From the NCBI RefSeq assembly GCF_002000055.1, contig NZ_MVBD01000008.1, positions 162,163 through 226,162 on the forward strand: DNA of 64,000 nucleotides, given 5' to 3'. Shown here in pieces: positions 16,850 to 25,927 of the stretch (position 1 is its first letter; the number at the start of each line of letters is the position of its first letter). Position numbers and translations under genes: made by a program. The stretch is from Marinicella sediminis (GTDB taxonomy: Bacteria > Pseudomonadota > Gammaproteobacteria > Xanthomonadales > Marinicellaceae). Under the pieces are notes generated by a model. That model ran no database searches. It was not told the origin of the DNA and worked only from the letters and a program-made list of their open reading frames with translations.

Positions 16850-18730
16850 TCAATATTGCATCGTTTTTGCCACCCTGAAACCCAGCCGTGGATCAGTGAG
16901 GGTGGTGCTGGCGCTGATGCGATGTACGGTGCGGTATTCCTCTTGTGAGCTGCCCCAGTTGCCGCCCCTAATCACCCGGTTTTCACAACCGCGGTTAACC
17001 CATGCACTGCCATCTGTGGGGGCTCGGGTATAAGAATCATGCCAGCAATCATCAACCCATTCCATGACATTCCCACTGAGGTCATGCAAGCCATAAAGGT
17101 TAGCCACGAATGTACCAACCGGTGCAGGTCCCCAGAACCCATCTTCGTAATCAGGAAAACCTTCGCGCCACCGAATCCGGCTGCGCTTGAATTTATCTTT
17201 GGCCCCTGAATAGTTGCCCAAAACCTGACTGGGCGCATCATTGCCCCAGGGATAAAGGGTTTCATTGCCAGCTCCCAGCACATATTCAAATTCGCTTTCA
17301 CTGAGCAAACGATATGGTTGTTGGGTACTGCTGCTGAGCCAATTGGCATAGGCCTGTGCATCTTCCCAGGAAACATGAATCACCGGTGCAGCAGGGTCAG
17401 CGGCTTTGCCCAGGTAATCATGCCGCCAATTGATGTTGAATTTGTCCTTAAAACGACCGGTTTTCTCATCGTAAATCTTAGCCCGGTTGTTGCGTTCTGC
17501 GGTGGTCTGATATCCCGTGTTTTCGACGAATTTGCCAAATGCCTCAACGGTGACTTCAAATTTACTGATGGCCAGGCCATAACTGATGTTGACCTGATGT
17601 CTTGGGCGCTGGTGTTTGGGACCGGTTTGGCTGCCCATGTTAAAAGAACCGGTGGGCATCACCACCATGGTCGGACCACTGGTTCCATTGCCCAATAAGT
17701 CGTTGAACTCATCTGCGATCTGATAAGGACCGTACAGCCTGGTTCTCTCAAAAACAAGGCGATAACCATTCATTTGCGGCCTGGCAATTTCCAGTTCACT
17801 CAACTCATCCATCATGTCAGCGGCTCGCAGCAGGTTGAGGTTGTTAATGGCCCGGTAGAACTGTTCATCGAGGTAAGCAAAGCGTTTTTGTTTGAGTTGT
17901 TGAATCTCCTGGCTGACGTTGATGGTCAGTGGGTGGGTCTCATTTAACTCAGCCATTCTTTGCCACTGCAGGTCAGCAATGATGAAATCCTGCTCGTTGG
18001 CAGCCAACAAGGCCTGATCCTGTAAGTTGCTGAGAATCTGTAACTCCAAATCTTGGAGTGGCGGGTAAAATGGATCCAGGTTTTTGGCCACAATCAGGGT
18101 GTGCAAAGCATCTTTTTGATCATCCTCATACAGGCGGTTATTACTGATGTGTGCAACAATTTCATCCTGTAATCGTTGTAGGGTATACATGACACTGATC
18201 TGATCGGTATAAACCGGGATTTTGCTGTCACCGGCATCGATGGACTTGAGTCTGGCGGTCAATGCAGTGAGGGTCTGGGCATCATAATCACGGATCGCCT
18301 GATCGGCCTGGTCATACAATGAGGCGTGAACGGTGGTCATCAATTCATCAATTTCTGCAGATTCAACACCCAGTTCACGGGCTTTGAGCAAATAGAATAA
18401 GGTGTTCTGATTATCCGGAAAAAAATCATGGTCCTGCTCATGAGACAACCTGGCCAGTTCCAGCAAATCATCCAGGGTCAGATTGGCATCATCAAAATCG
18501 CCTTTGTTGTCCAGCCAGTCAGGTATTTTCACCTGTTCAATCACAGCCTGAGGTAAGGTCTTTGGGTTTTCTTCGATGGTGGTTTCGGAAATGACAGCTG
18601 TGACATTACTGGAACTGGAGTTGTCTGCTCCTGGTTGGACAAACAGGTTGTCATGGGTTTTCAGGTAATACAGGCCGTATATCAACAAACCACCCAGCAA
18701 CAACATAAATGATTCTTTAAAGCTGATCAC
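16850..18730 (-). CDS. Membrane-anchored protein with C-terminal SUMF1 (FGE-sulfatase) domain
   Basis: 626 residues. An N-terminal anchor (FMLLLGGLLIYGLYYL) is followed by about 330 residues of helical, TPR-like sequence. A SUMF1/formylglycine-generating-enzyme-like domain lies at about 350-626: VVMPTGSFNMGSQTGPKHQR, FEVTVEAFGKFVENTGYQT, VIHVSWEDAQAYANWL, YRLLSESEFEYVLGAG, LSGNVMEWVDDCW and RVIRGGNWGSS. Such bacterial domains are mostly not sulfatase activators; many bind ligands or act with kinase or NTPase partners. The GTG start overlaps the stop of the 5'-nucleotidase (GTGA), so the two are translationally coupled. No sulfatase gene is near. Substrate unknown. Confidence 0.85.
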   Translation of the reverse strand: MISFKESFMLLLGGLLIYGLYYLKTHDNLFVQPGADNSSSSNVTAVISETTIEENPKTLPQAVIEQVKIPDWLDNKGDFDDANLTLDDLLELARLSHEQDHDFFPDNQNTLFYLLKARELGVESAEIDELMTTVHASLYDQADQAIRDYDAQTLTALTARLKSIDAGDSKIPVYTDQISVMYTLQRLQDEIVAHISNNRLYEDDQKDALHTLIVAKNLDPFYPPLQDLELQILSNLQDQALLAANEQDFIIADLQWQRMAELNETHPLTINVSQEIQQLKQKRFAYLDEQFYRAINNLNLLRAADMMDELSELEIARPQMNGYRLVFERTRLYGPYQIADEFNDLLGNGTSGPTMVVMPTGSFNMGSQTGPKHQRPRHQVNISYGLAISKFEVTVEAFGKFVENTGYQTTAERNNRAKIYDEKTGRFKDKFNINWRHDYLGKAADPAAPVIHVSWEDAQAYANWLSSSTQQPYRLLSESEFEYVLGAGNETLYPWGNDAPSQVLGNYSGAKDKFKRSRIRWREGFPDYEDGFWGPAPVGTFVANLYGLHDLSGNVMEWVDDCWHDSYTRAPTDGSAWVNRGCENRVIRGGNWGSSQEEYRTVHRISASTTLTDPRLGFRVAKTMQY

Positions 18731-20334
18731 ATGCAGTCATCCCTGCTGGTATTGCAGATACGAAAATCACGCCTGGCATTCAAGCCATTGGGTAACAGCG
18801 GCAAATAATCGCTCATCAGTTGCTTCAGTTCAGTGCCATTTGATGAGCATGCCTGTTGCATGGATTCATTGAGCATGGTGTAGCCATCCTGGTCACCACC
18901 TTCAGCAATCAGGTAGTAAGGTACCACCGCCCTGATGGTGTCCGGGAGGGTGGTTGAGTCATGCTTTTTGAGATGCACATGACTGGCAGTTTGTTCAACA
19001 GGATTGTGAATATAGGCAAATCCTGCGATTTGCAACCAATGTCCATTGGCTGTCCAGCTGGAGATGCTGTGATTCAAAATGCTCTGAAACAAGCCGCTGT
19101 CAAATTCAATCAATCGCAGGTCGCTGGGATAGGGGAACATTTCTTCAAGGTGCTTGACCGTGATGCTGGCTCCGGCCGGGATGTTTTGGTTCAGGCGGAT
19201 TGATCCTGAATTCAGCAATACCACATCAGCCTGGCAGCTGGCGAATGTTGTCATGACCAGATCAGCCAGTACGTTGCCCAAATTGGTTTCGAAGCGACGG
19301 ATTTCAGTTTCTTCTGCAATCAATTGGGTTTGGGTCATCCCCAGGGTCTGATACAGACAATCATCAGGTAACTGCCGTTGTTGGCAGTATGAACGGTCAG
19401 TCTGCCGGACCAGTTGTTGGATTAATTGAGCTGTTGGCGGATCTTCAGGAAAGGCTGCACCCAATTCCACAACTGCGGGAGTCACACTGAATCCAGCTTC
19501 ACTGAAGACCACTTCTGCGACAATGGCTGAAGCGGCATCTGCATCGGCTTTCAGTACCCAATGGCCATCCACCTGTTCTGTTTGTACGTAGTGTTCGTGC
19601 CCACCAAATATCATGTCAGGCCGGTGTTCATCAGGCAACTTCATCATGGCCAGATCATCCTGCAGCCATTGATGGGTCAAGCCGATGACCAGGTCTGCGC
19701 CTTGTGACCTCAGCTGCGGGACAAATTGACGGGCAGTTGCTGGGTAGTCACCGAATGAGTCGATGTATTCAGGGTGCGCCATGCCTGTGGTGTGAGAAAA
19801 TATACCCACCTTAATGTCACCAAATTGAAGCAGCAGTTGATTGCGCATTCTTGCTGAAGATAAGCTTCCGGGTTTCCAGTTGATGTTGCTGCCCAGCCAG
19901 ACAAATTCTGACTGGTCCAGTAATTGATTCATCAGGGGCACATGTTTCATGCCGCCTTTATCAAATTCATGATTGCCCCAGGTCACCACCATTTGTTCAT
20001 CAAATACATCCGCCAGTCCATCCATCATGTTGAGGGTTTGAATCATGGCTGTTCCGTTGTCTTGTTTACTGATGAATGACGGATGCAGGAAGTCCCCGGC
20101 ATGCAAAAACAACACGTGGTCATACTGATCCATCAGTTGAGTCCTTAAGGCCCTGACGCGGGCCAGGCCGCCCGTGCGGCCTTCATCGATGCCGGCAATC
20201 CGGTAGACATCATTGATTGACATGATGGCCAGCGTTGACTGTGGTTGTTTGATGGATGATTTGATTGTGTTTGCCTGTTGACAGGCTGAACACACAAGGG
20301 CTATGGTAGCAAGGCTTAAAAAACGAAGATTCAT
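18727..20334 (-). CDS. 5'-nucleotidase / metallophosphatase lipoprotein
   Basis: 535 residues from the ATG at 20334. Signal sequence with likely lipid-modified Cys18 (ALVCSAC; the -3 residue is Cys, which is unusual). The N-terminal calcineurin-like phosphoesterase motifs are IMSINDVYRIAG, LHAGDFLHPS, TWGNHEFDKG, GLTHQW and GGHEHY. The C-terminal 5'-nucleotidase domain is marked by LNSGSIRLNQNIPAG and YLIAEGGDQDGYTM. Such UshA-like enzymes hydrolyse nucleotides in the periplasm to salvage nucleoside and phosphate. An in-frame TTG at 20373 would add 13 residues ahead of the signal peptide and is less likely. The start codon overlaps that of the divergent rnd gene. Confidence 0.88.
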   Translation of the reverse strand: MNLRFLSLATIALVCSACQQANTIKSSIKQPQSTLAIMSINDVYRIAGIDEGRTGGLARVRALRTQLMDQYDHVLFLHAGDFLHPSFISKQDNGTAMIQTLNMMDGLADVFDEQMVVTWGNHEFDKGGMKHVPLMNQLLDQSEFVWLGSNINWKPGSLSSARMRNQLLLQFGDIKVGIFSHTTGMAHPEYIDSFGDYPATARQFVPQLRSQGADLVIGLTHQWLQDDLAMMKLPDEHRPDMIFGGHEHYVQTEQVDGHWVLKADADAASAIVAEVVFSEAGFSVTPAVVELGAAFPEDPPTAQLIQQLVRQTDRSYCQQRQLPDDCLYQTLGMTQTQLIAEETEIRRFETNLGNVLADLVMTTFASCQADVVLLNSGSIRLNQNIPAGASITVKHLEEMFPYPSDLRLIEFDSGLFQSILNHSISSWTANGHWLQIAGFAYIHNPVEQTASHVHLKKHDSTTLPDTIRAVVPYYLIAEGGDQDGYTMLNESMQQACSSNGTELKQLMSDYLPLLPNGLNARRDFRICNTSRDDCM

Positions 20335-21394
20335 GACCAAGATTTTATCAAATTTTATTTGGGTAGATGACAAAGATGCGGTATTAAATTTACTGGATCA
20401 GTTATCAGCCGATAATGATTATGCTGTTGACACAGAATTTGAACGCAGCAGAACGTTCTACCTTAATCCGGCATTGTTGCAAATCAGTTGTGCTGACAAC
20501 TGTTATCTGGTGGACATCGCCATTGCTGAGCTGGCTGAATTGTTGTTGCCAGCGATCAAAGGGTTGGTCTTGCATTCCGGTTCTGAAGACCTGGAGTTGT
20601 GGTATCAGGTGACTGGTAAAAAGCCAGCGCGGGTATTTGATACCCAAGTGGCTGCGGCTTTGTGTGGATTCTCCCTGCACACTTCTTATCTGAACCTGGT
20701 CAAAGCTTTGATGGATGTGGAGCTGGACAAAGGGCAAAGCAGATCAGATTGGCTGGCCAGACCATTGAGCAACGCTCAGTTGACCTATGCAGTAGAAGAC
20801 ATCGCCTATCTGGATGCTTTGAAAGACCAATTGAGCCAAACCATGGAGCAGCGAGGCATGCTGCCTTTATTCACAGTCCTGATGGATCAGTTGATTGCTC
20901 AAATTGATCAGGACCATCACAATGACAAGATGTATCAGAAGTTGGTCAAGGCAGAGCGTCTTAACAAGGAACAGGCTCACAAGTTGTGGTTGATTTTGCT
21001 GTGGCGTGATCAATTGGCCAAGCAACGCAACAAACCCAGAAACTGGATACTCAATCCGAGGCAGCTAGCAGCAGTGGTTCGTAAAGTTAACCATTACAGT
21101 GACTTGTATCATTTGGGTCTGCATCCTAAATTCGTTAAGCTCAATGGTCAGTCGCTGATCAAGGCCATGGCTGATGATTCGCCCCTGGCAGCAAATCCAT
21201 TACCACAGAAATTGGTGCTGAGCGGCCAGCAAGGCAGTCACATGAAAGACATGAAGCAACGTCTTGTGGAGGTTTGTGAGCGGAAAGACATCGACCCGGC
21301 CATCATCATCAACACCCAGGCCCTGAAAAAACTGGCTGCCTCAGGTGGAGATCTGGAGTCATTGCCGACCTGGCAGGCTTTAGTGGGTGTCTGA
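20333..21394 (+). CDS. rnd: Ribonuclease D
   Basis: 353 residues, close to the family norm (about 375). The DEDD exonuclease domain is seen in YAVDTEFERSRTFYLNPALL (ExoI, D and E), LVLHSGSEDLELW (ExoII) and YAVEDIAYLDALKDQL (ExoIII). An HRDC domain follows (LNKEQAHKLWLILLWRDQLA). RNase D trims tRNA 3' ends in the cytoplasm. The start at 20333 fits the family N-terminus; the frame is open further left to 20303 but would then read into the divergent lipoprotein gene. The 3' end overlaps the convergent small lipoprotein gene by 15 bases. Confidence 0.92.
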   Translation: MTKILSNFIWVDDKDAVLNLLDQLSADNDYAVDTEFERSRTFYLNPALLQISCADNCYLVDIAIAELAELLLPAIKGLVLHSGSEDLELWYQVTGKKPARVFDTQVAAALCGFSLHTSYLNLVKALMDVELDKGQSRSDWLARPLSNAQLTYAVEDIAYLDALKDQLSQTMEQRGMLPLFTVLMDQLIAQIDQDHHNDKMYQKLVKAERLNKEQAHKLWLILLWRDQLAKQRNKPRNWILNPRQLAAVVRKVNHYSDLYHLGLHPKFVKLNGQSLIKAMADDSPLAANPLPQKLVLSGQQGSHMKDMKQRLVEVCERKDIDPAIIINTQALKKLAASGGDLESLPTWQALVGV

Positions 21395-21703
21395 ATCGCC
21401 TTCAGGGCAGGCGTTAAAAGCACAGTTGTTGTATGGATCCCGGCCAACATAACTGCCATCAGGACAACGCTTGACTTCCTGTGTACACATCATGGGTTCC
21501 TGTGAGGACTCAAGGTCAGGTCCATCACAGGGGTAAAATGCGCATTGGTTTTCCGGATCTCTGCCAACCTGTTGTCCGTTTTCACAGGTTTTCAGATCGT
21601 TGGCACATGTTTCAGACTGTGATTGAGCGGATTCATTGTGCTGATTGACTGGCTGACAAGCTGTGATGAGACCGCAGAAAATCAACAGCAGACATGTTTT
21701 CAC
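21380..21703 (-). CDS. Small lipoprotein with two Cys-rich repeats
   Basis: 107 residues. Signal with lipobox LITAC (Cys16). The mature part has two copies of one motif: CANDLKTCENGQQVGRDPEN then CAFYPC, and CTQEVKRCPDGSYVGRDPYN then CAFNAC. The spacing and the PDGS-x-VGRDP core suggest a small disulfide-knotted module that I have seen in bacterial secreted proteins, but I cannot name its function. The start ATG overlaps the stop of the GNAT gene by four bases (ATGA). The 3' end overlaps rnd on the other strand. Confidence 0.75.
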   Translation of the reverse strand: MKTCLLLIFCGLITACQPVNQHNESAQSQSETCANDLKTCENGQQVGRDPENQCAFYPCDGPDLESSQEPMMCTQEVKRCPDGSYVGRDPYNNCAFNACPEGDSDTH

Positions 21704-22182
21704 AGTGATTTTTCCCAGAACATGGCAGCCCCGTTGGCATCATCCAGCTGATATTGCCTGAAGCCATATTGTTCATAAGCCGACTGGGCAATGGAGTTGC
21801 CTTCCAAAACTTCCAGGGTCAGCTTGCAACAACCCCTTTGATTGGCGATGTCTTCCACCAGATCAAACATTTTACGGCTCACACCCATGCGGCGATATTC
21901 GCTGGCCACAACCACATCATGGATGTTGATCAATGGTCTGCAGGCGAAAGTAGAAAAGCCTTCAAAGCAATTGGTCAATCCAGCAGGCTGGCCATCAACA
22001 TATGCAATCAGGCTGAAGGCATCAGTTCTTTTGGCCAGCTCAGGGACCAGGTTTTGTGCGGTGAAGTCGCTCAAAGCCACACCACCGCCCATTGGGTCGG
22101 TGGCGTAGCAATCAAGCAATTCGATCATGTGCTTGGCATGTTCAGCATCATGGTAATCAATTTGTATGACTTCAACTGACAC
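21700..22182 (-). CDS. GNAT-family N-acetyltransferase
   Basis: 160 residues. The acetyl-CoA-binding region is HDVVVASEYRRMGVSRKMFD (motif A, R/Q-x-x-G-x-S/A), followed by motif B CKLTLEVLEGNSIAQSAYEQ and YGFRQYQL. Substrate unknown. It lies 10 bases after the BaxI gene and overlaps the Cys-repeat lipoprotein gene by 4, so the three form an operon. Confidence 0.88.
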   Translation of the reverse strand: MSVEVIQIDYHDAEHAKHMIELLDCYATDPMGGGVALSDFTAQNLVPELAKRTDAFSLIAYVDGQPAGLTNCFEGFSTFACRPLINIHDVVVASEYRRMGVSRKMFDLVEDIANQRGCCKLTLEVLEGNSIAQSAYEQYGFRQYQLDDANGAAMFWEKSL

Positions 22183-22192
22183 CCGCGGATCC

Positions 22193-22969
22193 TCAGTCTT
22201 GCTGGAACCTGGCCAGTAAGCGCAGTAACTCGATATACAGCCATACCAGAGTCACCATGAGGCCAAATGCACCATACCATTCCATGTGTTTAGGGGTGTT
22301 TTGTTCTGCAGCACGTTCGATAAAATCAAAATCCATCACCAGGCTCAGAGCCGCGACACCAACGATGACCAGATTCAGGCCAATGTTAAACAGACTGTTA
22401 TTGCCCATTTCGAAGTAACTTGGAGCCGCACCAAAAAAGCTGGCTATGAAACTCACCAGATAGAACACCCCGATACCCATAATGGCAAAGGTCATGATTT
22501 TCTTAAAGGTGCCGGTGACTTTAATGATGCCGGTGCGGTAACAAAATAACATGGCAAACATCACCGCCACAGTCAGGCCCAAAGCCTGAACAACCAGACC
22601 CGGATAACGCATTTCAAAAACAGCCGAAATGGCGCCGACGAACAAGCCTTCAAATCCGGCGACTATGGGGGCGCCAATTGGGGCAGTGGTGGGTTTAAAA
22701 GAAACCACCAGGCTGGCAATTAAAGCACCGATCACACCCGTGATGGCCAAACCATAACCCAATGAGGGGTTGGTTAAAATGGTGTTCCAGGAGAAAGCGC
22801 TGACAGCGATCACAATGGCCAGCAGGATGCCGGTTTTGTTGATCGTGCCGTTAACCGTCATGCGTTGTGAGTCGTCAACAATAAATTCATCCACCGGTCC
22901 CAGGCTCATGGCCTGTGATTCAAATTTACTCATTGCCGGATTGGATGTTTTCATGTCCTTAAAATTCAT
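22193..22969 (-). CDS. Bax inhibitor-1 / YccA-like membrane protein
   Basis: 258 residues with a soluble N-terminus of about 45 residues (including MSKFESQAMSLGPVDEFIVD) and seven predicted membrane helices. The order of helices and motifs such as APIVAGFEGLFVGAISAVFE and LNLVIVGVAALSLVMDFDFI match the prokaryotic Bax-inhibitor-1-like family (PF12811 type). Related proteins leak or exchange calcium and protons, or interact with membrane protease complexes; for this member the role is unknown. First gene of the BaxI-GNAT-lipoprotein run. Confidence 0.85.
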   Translation of the reverse strand: MNFKDMKTSNPAMSKFESQAMSLGPVDEFIVDDSQRMTVNGTINKTGILLAIVIAVSAFSWNTILTNPSLGYGLAITGVIGALIASLVVSFKPTTAPIGAPIVAGFEGLFVGAISAVFEMRYPGLVVQALGLTVAVMFAMLFCYRTGIIKVTGTFKKIMTFAIMGIGVFYLVSFIASFFGAAPSYFEMGNNSLFNIGLNLVIVGVAALSLVMDFDFIERAAEQNTPKHMEWYGAFGLMVTLVWLYIELLRLLARFQQD

Positions 22970-23121
22970 GGGTATTCCTCAGTTTAATTGATTCAATGAT
23001 TATAACAATGATTCAGCTTGACCCTCAAGGAAAACTGAACCGATACGAATGAATAGTGGGGGTCCGTGATTTTTTTTCAAGTTGATTGTAACTGTTTGCC
23101 GGACGCTTCGTTTATCAGGTA

Positions 23122-24219
23122 TTAAGTCCTTTGATTCATGTACTTTCTGGCCTGAGTCATGATGTTGACAAAGGCTGTTTGGTTGTTTTGATGAACCATC
23201 TGAATGATGCGCTGAACGGCATCAGATAAAGCGTTCAATGTGGAAGGGCTGTAATGGTTCAGTTTTTGAATCTCAAAATACAAATTGGGGTTCTCTGCAG
23301 ATACATTGCCGGCGATATTCAGTTGGGCATCAAAGGTGGTACTTGAAAGCTGTGCCAACGCATCGGCGGCTTCACCGGATTCGGACAACACCGTCATAAA
23401 TGCAATGTTGACCACATGCGATAAGCCAAGCACATAAGCAATGAGGCGGTCATGATCTTCAAATTTCATGTCAATCCGTTCTGCCATGGTCGGTTGAAAC
23501 AGCTGTTTGACCTGATTGACCGCTTCTTCATTGCCCATATCAATGAACACCACATGTTTGCCTGACATCAATTGAATGTCAGGGCCAAACATAGGATGAA
23601 TCGAAACAACGCGGCAGCCACTATCGGCCAGTTGTCTCAGTGGCAGACGCAGTGGACTTTTGATGGAGCTGATGTCGAGTACAATCCCACTGGGCTGCAA
23701 GTCACACAGTTCAATCAGGATTTCGGCACTTTTTTGAATGGGGGTGGCAACGATGATGTAATCATGACTCAGTTCAATCTGACTGATGTCTGCGATAAAA
23801 TTATCCTGATTGCTGAATGGTTCAAGGTCATTGATGAAGACGTCGAAATGTTGAGATGACAGGAATTGAGCAAACCATTGTCCCATTTTGCCGTTTCCGC
23901 CTATGATCAGTGCTGACTTGTTGGCGCCATATCCTGACTGCCGGACTTTCTGAATTTCCTGCTTACTCAGTGACGTTTCAATGATCAGTTCAAAAATGTG
24001 TTGGGCAACTTCTGGATCCAGCCCCTGGCCCGTGGCATGATCACGAATTTTATCAATGACCTGTTTTTCGCGCTGATAATCCCTGGTGGGCGAATTCGTG
24101 CTCAACTTCACATTTCCGATTTGTTCCACATTAAACTGACGTTCAGCGATCAGCGATATAATGTGCTCATCAATTTCATCCAGTTTTCTGCGCAATTGGT
24201 CAAGTTTTTTATTATCCAT
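23122..24219 (-). CDS. tyrA: Bifunctional chorismate mutase / prephenate dehydrogenase
   Basis: 365 residues, as in enterobacterial TyrA. Residues 1-90 form an AroQ-type chorismate mutase (LRRKLDEIDEHIISLIAERQ, then SPTRDYQREKQVIDKIRDHA). Residues about 100-365 form prephenate dehydrogenase: NAD-binding ALIIGGNGKMGQWFAQFLSS, IVATPIQKSAEIL, the catalytic-His region RVVSIHPMFGPD, and LIAYVLGLSHVVNIAF. It catalyses chorismate to prephenate and then to 4-hydroxyphenylpyruvate in tyrosine synthesis. Stand-alone gene. Confidence 0.95.
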   Translation of the reverse strand: MDNKKLDQLRRKLDEIDEHIISLIAERQFNVEQIGNVKLSTNSPTRDYQREKQVIDKIRDHATGQGLDPEVAQHIFELIIETSLSKQEIQKVRQSGYGANKSALIIGGNGKMGQWFAQFLSSQHFDVFINDLEPFSNQDNFIADISQIELSHDYIIVATPIQKSAEILIELCDLQPSGIVLDISSIKSPLRLPLRQLADSGCRVVSIHPMFGPDIQLMSGKHVVFIDMGNEEAVNQVKQLFQPTMAERIDMKFEDHDRLIAYVLGLSHVVNIAFMTVLSESGEAADALAQLSSTTFDAQLNIAGNVSAENPNLYFEIQKLNHYSPSTLNALSDAVQRIIQMVHQNNQTAFVNIMTQARKYMNQRT

Positions 24220-24299
24220 GATTGAATGTCAGCAAAAATAGGAGTAGATTGTTACAGTATATGCAACATTAATCAAACAATTTATATGGGAGAAAAATC

Positions 24300-25001
24300 A
24301 TGAAAAAGGTGTGTTTAATAGTGGTCGCAATGGTCATTTCCGGGAGCGTGATGGCGAAGGATCGTGCTGTGGTAGCCGTTCTGGATTTCACCAATGAAAC
24401 GCGTGCTCATTGGTGGCAAACCGATGTGGGCCGGGAATTGGGCGGCATGCTGGCCAATGAACTGGTTTCAACGGGTGCTTTTAAAGTGGTGGAGCGTGAG
24501 CGACTGGACAGTGTGTTGGGTGAACAAGACCTGGGTGCTTCAGGGCGGGTTTCCAAATCCACAGCAGCTAAAATGGGCCAGGTTACAGGTGCTCAATACC
24601 TGATCACTGGTAAAGTGGCTGCCTATGAAGAGAATACCTCTGGCGGTGGTGGTGGTATCAGCTTCAAAGGTATTTCAGTGGGTGGCAAGAAGAACAAGGC
24701 TTATCTGGCCATTGACCTGCGGGTGGTCAATGCCAATACCGGCGAAGTTGAATATGTCCGAACCGTGGAAGGTCATTCCAAGGGCGGTGGGATGAGCCTG
24801 GGCTTTTCAAGAAGTGGGTTCGGAGGTTCGTTGGGCGGACACAAGAAGACCCCAGCAGGCAAAGCCATACGTGCGGCTCTGATTGAAGCGACAGATTACC
24901 TGGCTTGTGTGATGTATGATCAGGACAGCTGCATGAAAGAATACCGTGACAAAGAACGCAAGCGTCGCGAAAAATCCAAATCATCCTTGTCCCTGGATTA
25001 A
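24300..25001 (+). CDS. CsgG/HfaB-like secreted protein
   Basis: 233 residues with a Sec signal (cleavage after SVMA); there is no lipobox. The CsgG-family core is clear: VAVLDFTNETRAHWWQTDVG, LANELVSTGAFKVVERERLD, GAQYLITGKVAAYEEN and AYLAIDLRVVNANTGEVEYV. CsgG forms the outer-membrane secretion channel for curli, but many relatives with this core are not curli pores. No csgA/csgB/csgE/csgF genes are nearby. A Gly-rich stretch (about 118-130 and 158-180) and a basic Lys/Arg tail are particular to this protein. GGAG precedes the ATG. Confidence 0.8.
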   Translation: MKKVCLIVVAMVISGSVMAKDRAVVAVLDFTNETRAHWWQTDVGRELGGMLANELVSTGAFKVVERERLDSVLGEQDLGASGRVSKSTAAKMGQVTGAQYLITGKVAAYEENTSGGGGGISFKGISVGGKKNKAYLAIDLRVVNANTGEVEYVRTVEGHSKGGGMSLGFSRSGFGGSLGGHKKTPAGKAIRAALIEATDYLACVMYDQDSCMKEYRDKERKRREKSKSSLSLD

Positions 25002-25016
25002 GGATCGACCCTGGAC

Positions 25017-25048
25017 AAAAAAAGACCGGACATTCCGGTCTTTTTTTT
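25017..25048. terminator. Bidirectional intrinsic terminator (CsgG-like / fasciclin)
   Basis: AAAGACCGGA (25021-25030) pairs perfectly with TCCGGTCTTT (25034-25043), and a T-run follows. It sits between convergent genes. Confidence 0.93.
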
Positions 25049-25073
25049 GGTCAAAATTATGTAGCCGTTTTAA

Positions 25074-25589
25074 TCAGGGAGTAGCTGGTGGCAGGATCAC
25101 AGTGTCAATCACGTGAATCACACCATTGCTGGTTCCAATGTCAGTTTTCACAACGTTGCTGTTTCCGTTGAGTACCACACCACCGTCTTTGATCATGATG
25201 TTAACGTCACCACCTTGTACTGTGGTGGCTGAATTCAGCTTAACCACATCTTTGGCTTTTACTTTACCAGATACGACATGATAGGTGAGGATGGCTGCCA
25301 GCTGATCTTTATTTTCAGGTTTCAACAGGTTTTCTACAGTGCCAGCAGGTAATTTGGCAAACGCTTCATCAGTCGGTGCAAATACAGTAAAAGGACCATC
25401 GCCTTTCAAGGTATCTACCAGACCGGCTGCTTTAACTGCGGCCACCAGGGTGTTGAAAGATCCTGCAGACACGGCGGTGTCAACGATGTCTTTCTGCTTT
25501 TTGTAACTGCCACCAGCCATGGCTGAGACTGTGAACATGGCCAGGATCAGTACGGCCAGGGTTTGCATTGCTTTGTTCATGGTTTTCAT
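25074..25589 (-). CDS. Secreted fasciclin (FAS1) domain protein
   Basis: 171 residues: signal peptide (cleavage after SAMA) and one FAS1 domain. The conserved boxes are present: H1-like [20 protein letters not shown], the YH motif [14 protein letters not shown], and H2-like [17 protein letters not shown]1 proteins act in adhesion or matrix binding; bacterial single-domain members are secreted and poorly characterised. The ATG at 25589 (after GAGA) fits the signal peptide better than an in-frame ATG at 25601. Confidence 0.9.
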   Translation of the reverse strand: MKTMNKAMQTLAVLILAMFTVSAMAGGSYKKQKDIVDTAVSAGSFNTLVAAVKAAGLVDTLKGDGPFTVFAPTDEAFAKLPAGTVENLLKPENKDQLAAILTYHVVSGKVKAKDVVKLNSATTVQGGDVNIMIKDGGVVLNGNSNVVKTDIGTSNGVIHVIDTVILPPATP

Positions 25590-25927
25590 ATGTATTCTCA
25601 TTAAATGTGTGGATAAAAAGTCGTTGTTTTTTTAATTGTTTCTTAAAAACAGTGTCCATCATAAGCACGGTCTTGTCTGGATTGTGTGATGAAAAGCCCT
25701 GAAATGGTTCACAGGAAATTCACGATTCAAAACCACAGTGATTGTTTGTTTGTTCAGAATAGCGGAATAACAATTGCAGAACATTTTGTGTGTGGAAGTG
25801 TTTGTATGTTCACTGACCAGTTGAATTCATCAGCGTCAAAGTCGCTTTGTAAAAGGTCACACCCTGGATTTCACGTGATTTTCCATGTCAGGTGTTTCAA
25901 TAACTTCATGTATTATTGGACCGTACC
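25590..25927. other. Gene-free stretch between divergent fasciclin and CIA30 genes
   Basis: About 340 bases. A 90-codon frame at 25686-25958 has no ribosome site and no recognisable sequence. I see no hairpin or repeat; promoters for both flanking genes are expected here. Confidence 0.45.

Noticed and set aside
24300..25001. Curli secretion system
   Set aside because: Only a CsgG-like core protein is present; no curlin or CsgE/F genes are nearby and there is no lipobox.
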